Source: Chloroflexota bacterium
GTDB taxonomy: Bacteria; Chloroflexota; Dehalococcoidia; Lucifugimonadales; UBA3495
Length of the DNA: 33,798 nt
Assembly: GCA_022562475.1 (NCBI GenBank)
Contig: JADFPD010000012.1
Location: 1 to 33,798 of the forward strand
Direction of reading: 5' to 3'
The position numbers and the translations under genes were made by a program. How positions within the stretch are numbered: position 1 is the stretch's first letter; each line of letters starts with the position of its first letter. The notes below the pieces were generated by a model. The model saw nothing but the letters and a program-made list of their open reading frames with translations, searched no databases and had not been told where the DNA came from. Below are positions 26,570 through 33,798 of the stretch, one piece after another.

Positions 26570-27222
26570 TGCCCAGTTTCAGCGAGCAGCTCAGGGTCGA
26601 GGCCGAGCCGATCTGGCGGCGGATATTCGACCATCCCTTCCTCAAAGAGATCAAGGATGGGACGCTGCCGTTGGAGACCTTCCAATACTACCTAGCCCAG
26701 GACTACCTTTTCCTGGAGGGGTTTGGACGCACGGTGGCAATGGCCTTGGCCAAAGCGCCCGACTCCCAGACCTTTGAGGACTTGGCCCACCGCGTCATGA
26801 CCCCGGTGGAGCGCCCCCTGCACCACAAGCTGTTCGCCGAGGCCGGGCTGACCCTCTCCGATGCCGAGAACGCCGTTCGTTCGCCGGCTAATACCGCCTA
26901 CGTGGACCACATGTTGAAGACTGTATCGCTGCACGGCCTCGGCGCCACAGCCGCCGCCCTGTTGCCATGCCCCTGGACCTATCACCTGCTCAAGGACGAG
27001 GTGGGCCAGTCGAAGCACCCGCTCTACGGGCAATGGACAAGCTTCTACGTGCAAGGTCTTCTGGAGGACAGCGTGGCAGCCTGGCGGGGGTTCGTCGACC
27101 AGATGGCCGAGAACGCCGGTCCGGCGGAACTTGAAGCCATGCGCCGAGCCTTCATGACCAGCAGCCGCTACGAGTTCATGTTCTGGGAGGCCGCCTACAA
27201 CCGACAGGAATGGCCAGTGTGA
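26569..27222 (+). CDS. TenA/thiaminase II-like protein
   Basis: IWRRIFDHPFLKEIKDGTLPLETFQYYLAQDYLFLEGFGR...AALLPCPWTYHLL...FVQGLL-type C-terminus ending FMFWEAAYNRQEWPV. Confidence 0.88.
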   Translation: MPSFSEQLRVEAEPIWRRIFDHPFLKEIKDGTLPLETFQYYLAQDYLFLEGFGRTVAMALAKAPDSQTFEDLAHRVMTPVERPLHHKLFAEAGLTLSDAENAVRSPANTAYVDHMLKTVSLHGLGATAAALLPCPWTYHLLKDEVGQSKHPLYGQWTSFYVQGLLEDSVAAWRGFVDQMAENAGPAELEAMRRAFMTSSRYEFMFWEAAYNRQEWPV

Positions 27223-27304
27223 AGGCCAACCCTCTTTTAGGAATCATCAGCACCGCGTAACTGTCACCGTTGCATATTAATCGTTGGAACGGAGGCAAGG
27301 CCGT

Positions 27305-27378
27305 TGTCACCCTGAGTGAAACGAAGGGTCTGCCAAGTTGGGGTTGGCAGATTCTTCGGCTGACGCCTCAGAATGACA
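27305..27378. repeat. MITE-like repeat, copy 4
   Basis: tgtcaccctgagtgaaacgaagggtctgccaagttggggttggcagattcttcggctgacgcctcagaatgaca. Confidence 0.8.
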
Positions 27379-27496
27379 TTAATATCACGACCGGCAAGTA
27401 GCAGTGCCGATCGGCCCGGCAAAAAAGGCCGAAAGCCCCCGACAACTGTATACTTGCGGCAAGTCTCATCAAACCTAAAATGAACGGAGGCGCACC

Positions 27497-28297
27497 GTGC
27501 CCAAAGCACTGGTAAACGGGATCGACCTTTACTACGAGTCCCACGGCGACGAATCGGCCCCGGCCATAGTCTTTGCCCACGGACGCGGCGGCAACCATAT
27601 GAGCTGGTGGCAGCAGGTGGCCGCCTTCTCCGGCGAATTTCGCTGCATCACCTTCGACCACCGGGGTTGGGGCGCGTCGATTGCCGAGCAAGGTTCGCCG
27701 CTGCGGGAGAGATTCATCGAGGACCTAACCGCCCTTCTGGACCACCTGAAGATCGACAAGACATTCTTGGTCGCCCAGTCCATGGGAGGTTTTTGCTGCT
27801 TGGGGTTCGCGTTGGCCCACCCGGAGCGCACCCTGGGACTGGTCCTAGGAGACACCACCGGCGGAGTGGCCACCGAGGGCACGCTAGAGGCGCTTAAGAA
27901 CACCAACCCGCCGCCAGATGGACCGGCCCGCTCGTTGTCGGCAAGTTTCGTCCGGGAGAACCCGGCTTTGACCTTCCTCTACCAGCAGATCGGCGGACTG
28001 AACCCGCCCCGGGGCGAGGACGGAGTCATCTCCGGCTTCAGGCGAGAGGACGGCCACCAAGTCGAAGCCTTCGCCAACTGGACCATCCCCACCCTGATGA
28101 TCGTCGGCCAGGAAGACGCGATATTCCCGCCCGAGGTCATCGCCGAGGTGCAAAAAGTGATACCCGGCTCCCGAATGGAAGTGGTCCCCGGCGCGGCCCA
28201 TTCGGCCCACTTCGAACAAGCGGCCGTATTCAACAAGTTGTTGTCCGAGTTATTCGCCGGAGCGCTTTCCGGCAGCGCCGTGGCGGCTGCGGACTAA
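27497..28297 (+). CDS. Alpha/beta hydrolase
   Basis: PAIVFAHGRGGNHMSWWQQV...ITFDHRGWGAS...FLVAQSMGGFCCLGFAL...VVPGAAHSAHFEQ. Confidence 0.9.
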   Translation: MPKALVNGIDLYYESHGDESAPAIVFAHGRGGNHMSWWQQVAAFSGEFRCITFDHRGWGASIAEQGSPLRERFIEDLTALLDHLKIDKTFLVAQSMGGFCCLGFALAHPERTLGLVLGDTTGGVATEGTLEALKNTNPPPDGPARSLSASFVRENPALTFLYQQIGGLNPPRGEDGVISGFRREDGHQVEAFANWTIPTLMIVGQEDAIFPPEVIAEVQKVIPGSRMEVVPGAAHSAHFEQAAVFNKLLSELFAGALSGSAVAAAD

Positions 28298-28333
28298 ACC
28301 CGTTTATTTGCAGGCGAAGTTGCGGAGACTCAG

Positions 28334-28930
28334 ATGCCGCCGGTGATCAGACTCGCAGAAGGGGGCGATGCCGCGCCGGTCCAGGCGATATACGCTCCCG
28401 TCGTCCGCGACACCGCCATCTCCTTCGAGTTGGAGATTCCGGACGTGCCCGAGATGCGGCGGCGCATCGTGAATGCTCTGGAAGGCCTACCCTGGCTGGT
28501 CTGTGAGAGCGATGAGCGCATCTTGGGGTACGCCTATGCCGGCCCGCACCGGGCCCGCGCCGCGTACCAGTGGTCCGTCGAGGTCTCGGTGTACGTTCAG
28601 GCCGATGCCAGGCAGATGGGTGTCGGACGGGCTCTCTACCGGTCGCTATTCGATCTCTTGACCTTGCAGGGATTCCGTAACGCGTTCGCCGGTATCACCT
28701 TGCCCAATCCGGCCAGCGTCGCGCTACACGAATCCTTGGGATTCCAACCGATCGGGGTCTACCGCGACGTGGGCCACAAGCTGGGACGTTGGCACGATGT
28801 TGGGTGGTGGCAACTGCCGTTGGGGGAAGACGACGGCCCTCCGGGACCGCCGGTCGAACTGCCAAGCGCCGCCGGGTCTCCGGCTTGGAAAGCGGCGATG
28901 GAGAGCGGGTTGGGCCTGCTGCGGTTGTAG
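28334..28930 (+). CDS. GNAT acetyltransferase, phosphinothricin/methionine sulfoximine acetyltransferase-like
   Basis: IRLAEGGDAAPVQAIYAPVVRDTAISFELE...VSVYVQADARQMGVGRALYRSLFDLL...GFRNAFAGITLPNPASVALHESLGFQPIGVYRDVGHKLGRWHDVGWWQ. Confidence 0.88.
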   Translation: MPPVIRLAEGGDAAPVQAIYAPVVRDTAISFELEIPDVPEMRRRIVNALEGLPWLVCESDERILGYAYAGPHRARAAYQWSVEVSVYVQADARQMGVGRALYRSLFDLLTLQGFRNAFAGITLPNPASVALHESLGFQPIGVYRDVGHKLGRWHDVGWWQLPLGEDDGPPGPPVELPSAAGSPAWKAAMESGLGLLRL

Positions 28931-28949
28931 CCCGGTACCAATCAAAGGT

Positions 28950-28987
28950 GTAGGGGCACGGTCACGACGGTATCGGGATGCCCCTAC
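28950..28987. repeat. Second REP-like element sharing arms with the RAYT-adjacent palindrome
   Basis: gtaggggcacgg...gatgcccctac; 9-bp arms; shares GTAGGGGCACGG with 23438-23449. Confidence 0.6.
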
Positions 28988-29014
28988 GTCACGCGCGATG
29001 ATTTTATCCGGTCT

Positions 29015-30112
29015 CTACGGAGAGACCGTGCCCCGGCCCCAGTTGTTGGGGATGTTGATCAGGCCGGAGTCCAGGTTGGTCACATCGCTCTGGCCGCAGA
29101 AATCCATGACCCGGCCCACCTCTTCCCGGAGCAGTTCCAGGACGTTGTGGACACCGTCTTCGCCCTCGGTGGCCAGACCCCAGTACAGGGGGCGCCCGAT
29201 GCCCACGGCCTTAACTCCGAAGGAAAGGGCTTTTAGCACGTCGCTGCCGCGGCGGACGCCGGAGTCCAGGTATATCTCGCAATTGCCGTTCACTGCGTCG
29301 ATGATCTCGGGGACCATCTCGATGGAACTCATCGTCTGGTCCAACTGCCGCCCGCCGTGGGTCGACACCAAGATGCCTTCGACGCCGCTTTCGGCGGCGA
29401 TCTTGGCGTCTTCGGCGATCCGGACACCCTTCAGCACCAGGGGTAGGGAGGTCAGGCCCCGGAGCCATTCCAGGTCGTTCCAGGTGAGGGGGTCGGCCCG
29501 CGAAACTTCCCAGCCTGGGGTGTCGTCGGTGCCGCTGATCTCGCTGCGCGACAGGCCCGTGTCCCGGAAGTTGCCCAACTCCAGGGTGCGCTCGAATTGG
29601 TTGCGCAGGTCCCGTTCTTTCGGGCTGGGCACAGGGGTGTCGATAGTCAGCACGATGGCCTTGAATCCCGCTTCCTCGGCGCGGTGCACCAGCATCTCGG
29701 TCAGGGCGGCGCCGCGGTGGTAGAGCTGGAACCAAAGCGGCCCGGTGGCGGCTTCGGCCACCTCTTCCATACTGCAGTTGGACGACGTGCTGAGCATCAT
29801 CAGGGTGTTCGACCGGCCGGCCGCCCTGGCGGTGGCGACTTCGGCGTCGGGATGGGCTATCCCATGGCTGCCGGCCGGACAGACAAATACTGGGAAGCTC
29901 AGGTCCTCCCCCAGCATGGTGGTGGAGATCTTCCGCTCCTCGATGCTGCGCATGAACCGGGGACGCAAGGTCAGTTGGTCAAAGGCGCTCCGGTTCCGTT
30001 TGGTGGTGAATTCGTCCATGGCGCCGGCGTCGATAAAGTCCCATTTGTTGTGGGCCAATGCAAGTTTGGCCCTGGCTTCATAGTCGTAAAGATTGATGGG
30101 GTCGTTCGCCAT
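29015..30112 (-). CDS. FMN-dependent alpha-hydroxy acid dehydrogenase/oxidase (lactate dehydrogenase-like)
   Basis: INLYDYEARAKLALAHNKWDFIDAGAMDEFTTKRNRSAFDQLTLRPRFM...GILVSTHGGRQLDQTMSS...IYLDSGVRRGSDVLKALSFGVKAVGIGRPLYWGL; ATG at 30112 preceded by AGGAGGAACGG. Confidence 0.9.
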   Translation of the reverse strand: MANDPINLYDYEARAKLALAHNKWDFIDAGAMDEFTTKRNRSAFDQLTLRPRFMRSIEERKISTTMLGEDLSFPVFVCPAGSHGIAHPDAEVATARAAGRSNTLMMLSTSSNCSMEEVAEAATGPLWFQLYHRGAALTEMLVHRAEEAGFKAIVLTIDTPVPSPKERDLRNQFERTLELGNFRDTGLSRSEISGTDDTPGWEVSRADPLTWNDLEWLRGLTSLPLVLKGVRIAEDAKIAAESGVEGILVSTHGGRQLDQTMSSIEMVPEIIDAVNGNCEIYLDSGVRRGSDVLKALSFGVKAVGIGRPLYWGLATEGEDGVHNVLELLREEVGRVMDFCGQSDVTNLDSGLINIPNNWGRGTVSP

Positions 30113-30169
30113 CCGTTCCTCCTGAAATCTCGGGCTGGAATCTTTGTTTGATGCCTTTATCAAGACATA

Positions 30170-30204
30170 GCATCACCACGCATTCAGAGATACTGTGGTG
30201 ATGC
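30170..30204. promoter_or_regulatory. 10-bp inverted repeat upstream of the alpha-hydroxy acid oxidase, possible operator
   Basis: GCATCACCAC-15nt-GTGGTGATGC. Confidence 0.35.
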
Positions 30205-30364
30205 CAAAATCGAACTTACTCTAACGCGGACCGGCGTTGGTGGCAAGTGTAGGGAAAAGACACGATTACCCCTTTGACTATCGAAGTCGACTGCAATATG
30301 CTTCGGGAATCCTTACCATCTCAGAATGAGATTATTACCTTTAAAAACGTAGAGGATTTCTATA

Positions 30365-31141
30365 TTGGGACATGAAAGAATCGGTGTCCTTCCCCAGACG
30401 AAAGCTTGGCGTGATGTCATCGATGGAATTTCATCGGCGATCAACCTAGAAATCGGGACGCAGGAATTGGCATGGGCTACTTTAGAAAACGTCCGAAATC
30501 AATTCCGAAGAATTCACGAGGATCCCGGAGTGGCGGCCGCTTTTAAATTTCTTTTGGAGCTTTCTAGGTCATCGTTGCCTAATCCATCGGTTCGGGGTGC
30601 GGACACACCTGAGATTGAACTGGCATCGAATCCGTCGATTTTACGCATCGTGATATCGCTCCGGGCTTGGGTTGACGAACACCGGGTTTCAACGGAATAT
30701 GCCGACCTCGCCAAAAAGGCAGCAGCTGACGTAATAACTGCGTGGTCTAACCAACAATCTCAACAACCGTCGCTGTTCAGTGGGGCTATAGACTCTCAAG
30801 AAATTTGGAGACGCGCTGCCAACGGATCGGGTTTCTGCGAGGTATCCAGGTTATTCTTTGCCAGGTTCACAGAGCGCTATTTAAACTATTTCTTAGACCG
30901 GGCTGCCTCAGCCGTCTTGCCTAGTGCGTCAGAACGAGACCAATTTGCAGCGAAGGTACATGAACACCTTGATGACATATCAAAGTACGCTTTCGAAACA
31001 TCTAGAATCACTCAATCATTTGCTGCAGGATGGTTCAACCTTTATGCCTTGGAGCGAGCGCCTTCAAACCAAGAGCTGACATCGTTTCTCTCGATAGCTT
31101 TCGGAAAGATTCGCGATGAGCTATCTCGGGAGGCACGCTGA
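30365..31141 (+). CDS. Partner protein of QueC/QatC-like enzyme (QatB-like by position; unknown function)
   Basis: TTG start giving MGHERIGVLPQTKAWRDVIDGISSAIN...; in-frame stop TAG at 30350; AGAGG at 30351-30355; stop codon 2 nt before next ATG. Confidence 0.7.
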   Translation: MGHERIGVLPQTKAWRDVIDGISSAINLEIGTQELAWATLENVRNQFRRIHEDPGVAAAFKFLLELSRSSLPNPSVRGADTPEIELASNPSILRIVISLRAWVDEHRVSTEYADLAKKAAADVITAWSNQQSQQPSLFSGAIDSQEIWRRAANGSGFCEVSRLFFARFTERYLNYFLDRAASAVLPSASERDQFAAKVHEHLDDISKYAFETSRITQSFAAGWFNLYALERAPSNQELTSFLSIAFGKIRDELSREAR

Positions 31142-31143
31142 TC

Positions 31144-33018
31144 ATGATTGTCAGCCCTCCGGTGTATGTATTTTGCAATGGAGCCAACATAAACGAGATC
31201 ACAGAGGATGCATCTCTGGAAAAAACCCTGATTTTGAATTATGAACATGGTAAAGGCTCTGATCAAAATATCCACCTTGAATTGCCGGATTTTGTGAGAT
31301 CTGTTTACAACTTACCGGATAGAATCTTAGATTTGCTCGAGATTGCTGCTTTCGTATTTTGTGCCGACCGACTAAATATTAGAGGTTCAAAAGACGCCGT
31401 GGAGTTCCACAGTTGGTCAAGGACATTTGAATTTGTGATAAAAGTCCGTGACATCACTTTCTGGGAGCAATCTGAAGTCAAACAAGCTCTTTCTGCCGCA
31501 CTTGAGTTCATGACGGGTGATCGGGAATTCCGGTTTACGTTTTTACCCGGCCATTCAACGCCGATCACTAGCTTGTTCGATAACAAACAATTTCGAATTG
31601 AGGACGGTAATAATATATCCGTGGCTTTGTTTTCGGGGGGGCTCGATTCTCTTACAGGCGTAGTCCAACTATTGGAAAAAACTGACGATTCAATCTGCTT
31701 GGTAAGCCATCAATCTCAGACAGGAACAACAAGAACACAACGTCAATTGGTAGAGGCATTGGCCCGGAAATATTCAGGAAGAGTATCGCATTACAAATTT
31801 AAATGCACTCTCCGAGGCAAACGAGCCAACGAGGAGACGCAACGGACGAGATCGTTTTTATATATGAGCATAGCGTTTGCGATTGGGCATGCTTTTTCCA
31901 GAGACGAGTTTTATGTATTTGAAAATGGAATTACAGGTATGAATTTTGGGAGGAGGGAAGATTTATCGAATGCGCGGGCAAGCAGGACTGTACATCCACA
32001 GACCCTCCACCACCTCCGCAAGCTTTTTGAATTGATAACTGGAAATCAAATGGTTATCCACACGCCATTTTTGTGGTCGACGAAAACAGAGGTCTTTCAA
32101 ATGCTCCTCGCAAGTGACAATTCGGATTTAATCTCGAGCTCAGTTTCGTGCAGCAAGACATTCGCCAATTTAGGCCAAGCATCACATTGTGGTGGATGTT
32201 CTCAATGCATAGATCGGCGGATAGCCGCATATGCAGCGAAAGCTGATGATCTTGATGATGCTGGAATCTATCATCGGAATATAATCGTTGAACCAATAAC
32301 AGAAGCAGAAGTTAAGACAACCGCGATCGATTATATAAGGCAAGCAAAAGATTTTGGAGATTGGAATTTCGATCATTTCTGTTCACAGATGATTAGCGAA
32401 TTATCAGAACTTGTGGATTACCTACCGAATGTTAGCGACGAATTTGAAGCGATTGAACGGGTTTGGGATCTCTGTCGGCGCCACGGCCAGCAGGTGTTTT
32501 TAGGCATGCATCGAATGAGGGCTATCCATGACGACCTCTCGAAGAGCCTCGAAAGCGATTCTTTGCTCCAACTTATTTCCGTGCGCGAGTATTTACGAAA
32601 TCCAGTGGAAAGGTTGATGACAGCAATACGGGATATTGTTTCTACCGGGGTCCCACGTATGTTCAGAGATTATCCACCTAAAAACGAGGCGGATTTAAAT
32701 AGCAAGATTAACGCACTGTTGGATACCCACTCAATGGACCTAAGAAGTGAGCACCCGGCACCATCATTTGCGTGTGCCAGTGTGGTGCCAGATCACTCCT
32801 TTGAAGACCGCGATCTTCTGATTGAATCAAAATACATACGCACGGGAACGTCACCAAGCAAGGCATCTGAAGGTATTGCAGCCGATATTACTAAATACCC
32901 AAAAGACTCCCATATTCTTTTCCTTGTATACGATCCTTTACGCGCAATCAAAGATGACGAGACTTTTTGTAGTGACTTCGAGTCGACCGGCAGATGCACA
33001 ATCTGCATTATTAGATAA
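31144..33018 (+). CDS. QueC/QatC-like PP-loop ATPase with C-terminal PD-(D/E)XK-like domain
   Basis: PP-loop VALFSGGLDSLTGVVQLL; Zn motif SCSKTFANLGQASHCGGCSQCIDRRIAAYAA; C-terminal PDHSFEDRDLLIESKYIRTGTSPSKASEGIAADITKYPKDSHILFLVYDP. Confidence 0.8.
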   Translation: MIVSPPVYVFCNGANINEITEDASLEKTLILNYEHGKGSDQNIHLELPDFVRSVYNLPDRILDLLEIAAFVFCADRLNIRGSKDAVEFHSWSRTFEFVIKVRDITFWEQSEVKQALSAALEFMTGDREFRFTFLPGHSTPITSLFDNKQFRIEDGNNISVALFSGGLDSLTGVVQLLEKTDDSICLVSHQSQTGTTRTQRQLVEALARKYSGRVSHYKFKCTLRGKRANEETQRTRSFLYMSIAFAIGHAFSRDEFYVFENGITGMNFGRREDLSNARASRTVHPQTLHHLRKLFELITGNQMVIHTPFLWSTKTEVFQMLLASDNSDLISSSVSCSKTFANLGQASHCGGCSQCIDRRIAAYAAKADDLDDAGIYHRNIIVEPITEAEVKTTAIDYIRQAKDFGDWNFDHFCSQMISELSELVDYLPNVSDEFEAIERVWDLCRRHGQQVFLGMHRMRAIHDDLSKSLESDSLLQLISVREYLRNPVERLMTAIRDIVSTGVPRMFRDYPPKNEADLNSKINALLDTHSMDLRSEHPAPSFACASVVPDHSFEDRDLLIESKYIRTGTSPSKASEGIAADITKYPKDSHILFLVYDPLRAIKDDETFCSDFESTGRCTICIIR

Positions 33019-33051
33019 TTGAAAAGCTCGGTTTTCGAGATAAATAACGGA

Positions 33052-33078
33052 CAAAAAGGGGCGGACTTAGTCCGCCCC
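33052..33078 (-). terminator. Intrinsic terminator for the minus-strand ferredoxin oxidoreductase gene
   Basis: On the minus strand GGGGCGGAC TAA GTCCGCCCC followed by TTTTTG; 9-bp stem. Confidence 0.75.
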
Positions 33079-33128
33079 CTCTCTATGCTAGAACGATTTT
33101 TGGTACCCAGCGTACGCAGTACCAGCGC

Positions 33129-33798
33129 CTACTCTTCTTGGCTGGCCGAGATCGGAATTACGCCGGGGAGCCACCAACTCTCCCAACTCTCGTCCACCTT
33201 GTCCTGGAAGTGTTTGATGTCTTCCGGGGTGAAGTGGGCGAAGCGGCCTTGGCGCATCAGGTAATCTTCCACGGGCTTCCGCTTCCGGATACCCTTGGCG
33301 ATCGACCGGCTGGGGCCGTTCAGGGTCAGCTTACCCTCGATGATCTCGTATTGGACCCAGATTCCCGTCTCGATGGACAGCATCCCCAATTCGTGGGAGT
33401 ACTTGGGGTCGTAGTCCCAGCCCTTGGGACAGGGATCTATGCTGTGGATGAAGGTGGGGCCGCCGATGGTCAGGGCGCGGCGAATCTTGTTGTTGAAATC
33501 CAACCCATAAGAACCGCAGGCGGTGGCCACATACTTAACGTTGGGATGGCCAACGGCGAGCATGGGGGCCATGTTTTTCTTCCAGCGGTTGTTCATGATC
33601 CGGGTCTCTTTGCCGGGGGGGCTGAACGTGGTGTTGGCGCCCCACGGCGTGCCGCCAGAAGCCTGGATATCGGTGTTGGCGTAAGACTCGTTGTCATAGC
33701 AGAGGATCAACAGGTTGTACTCATCGTGCTGCAGGGCCGCCGAGATGGCGGAGAGCCCCATGTCCATGCCGCCGCCATCGCCGCAGAAGGCAATGACG
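33129..33798 (-). CDS. 2-oxoacid (pyruvate):ferredoxin oxidoreductase beta subunit, truncated by window edge
   Basis: VIAFCGDGGGMDMGLSAISAALQHDEYNLLILCYDNESYANTDIQASGGTPWGANTTFSPPGK...VKYVATACGSYGLDFNNKIRRAL...GPTFIHSIDPCPKGW, TPP-binding beta subunit. Confidence 0.9.
   Translation of the reverse strand, partial: VIAFCGDGGGMDMGLSAISAALQHDEYNLLILCYDNESYANTDIQASGGTPWGANTTFSPPGKETRIMNNRWKKNMAPMLAVGHPNVKYVATACGSYGLDFNNKIRRALTIGGPTFIHSIDPCPKGWDYDPKYSHELGMLSIETGIWVQYEIIEGKLTLNGPSRSIAKGIRKRKPVEDYLMRQGRFAHFTPEDIKHFQDKVDESWESWWLPGVIPISASQEE

Noticed and set aside
31144-33018. Canonical queuosine/preQ0 biosynthesis QueC
   Set aside because: Protein is far longer than a typical ~220-240 aa QueC, has N- and C-terminal extensions and no que genes beside it; a Qat/CBASS-type QueC-like role fits better.

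Overview
The window looks like a Chloroflexota chromosome segment (SAR202/Dehalococcoidia-like; this is an inference from gene content only). It is mostly high-GC, catabolic-type housekeeping and accessory metabolism: two flavin-dependent LLM monooxygenases, DUF3237, cupin, haloacetate-dehalogenase-like hydrolase, class III aminotransferase, MFS transporter, two adjacent CaiB/BaiF CoA-transferases, enoyl-CoA hydratase, aldo/keto reductase, M24 peptidase, two SDRs, acyl-CoA synthetase, TenA, alpha/beta hydrolase, PAT-like GNAT, alpha-hydroxy-acid oxidase, and the edge of a 2-oxoacid:ferredoxin oxidoreductase beta subunit. Mobile or defence material interrupts this: (i) an HTH protein plus a frameshifted large serine recombinase (943-3428); (ii) a lone AT-richer MmeI-like (Type IIL) restriction-methylation fusion (7901-10720) whose expected nuclease catalytic Lys reads as Val; (iii) a REP-associated tyrosine transposase with a 33-nt palindrome; (iv) an AT-richer two-gene cassette at 30365-33018. 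In the cassette a 258-aa protein, predicted to start Met-Gly, is followed 2 nt later by a 624-aa QueC/QatC-like PP-loop protein with a Zn-Cys motif and a C-terminal PD-(D/E)XK-like segment. This cassette is the best candidate for an undescribed (reduced, Qat-like) defence system. The window also shows repeated duplication of gene 3' tails and several families of intergenic palindromic repeats.
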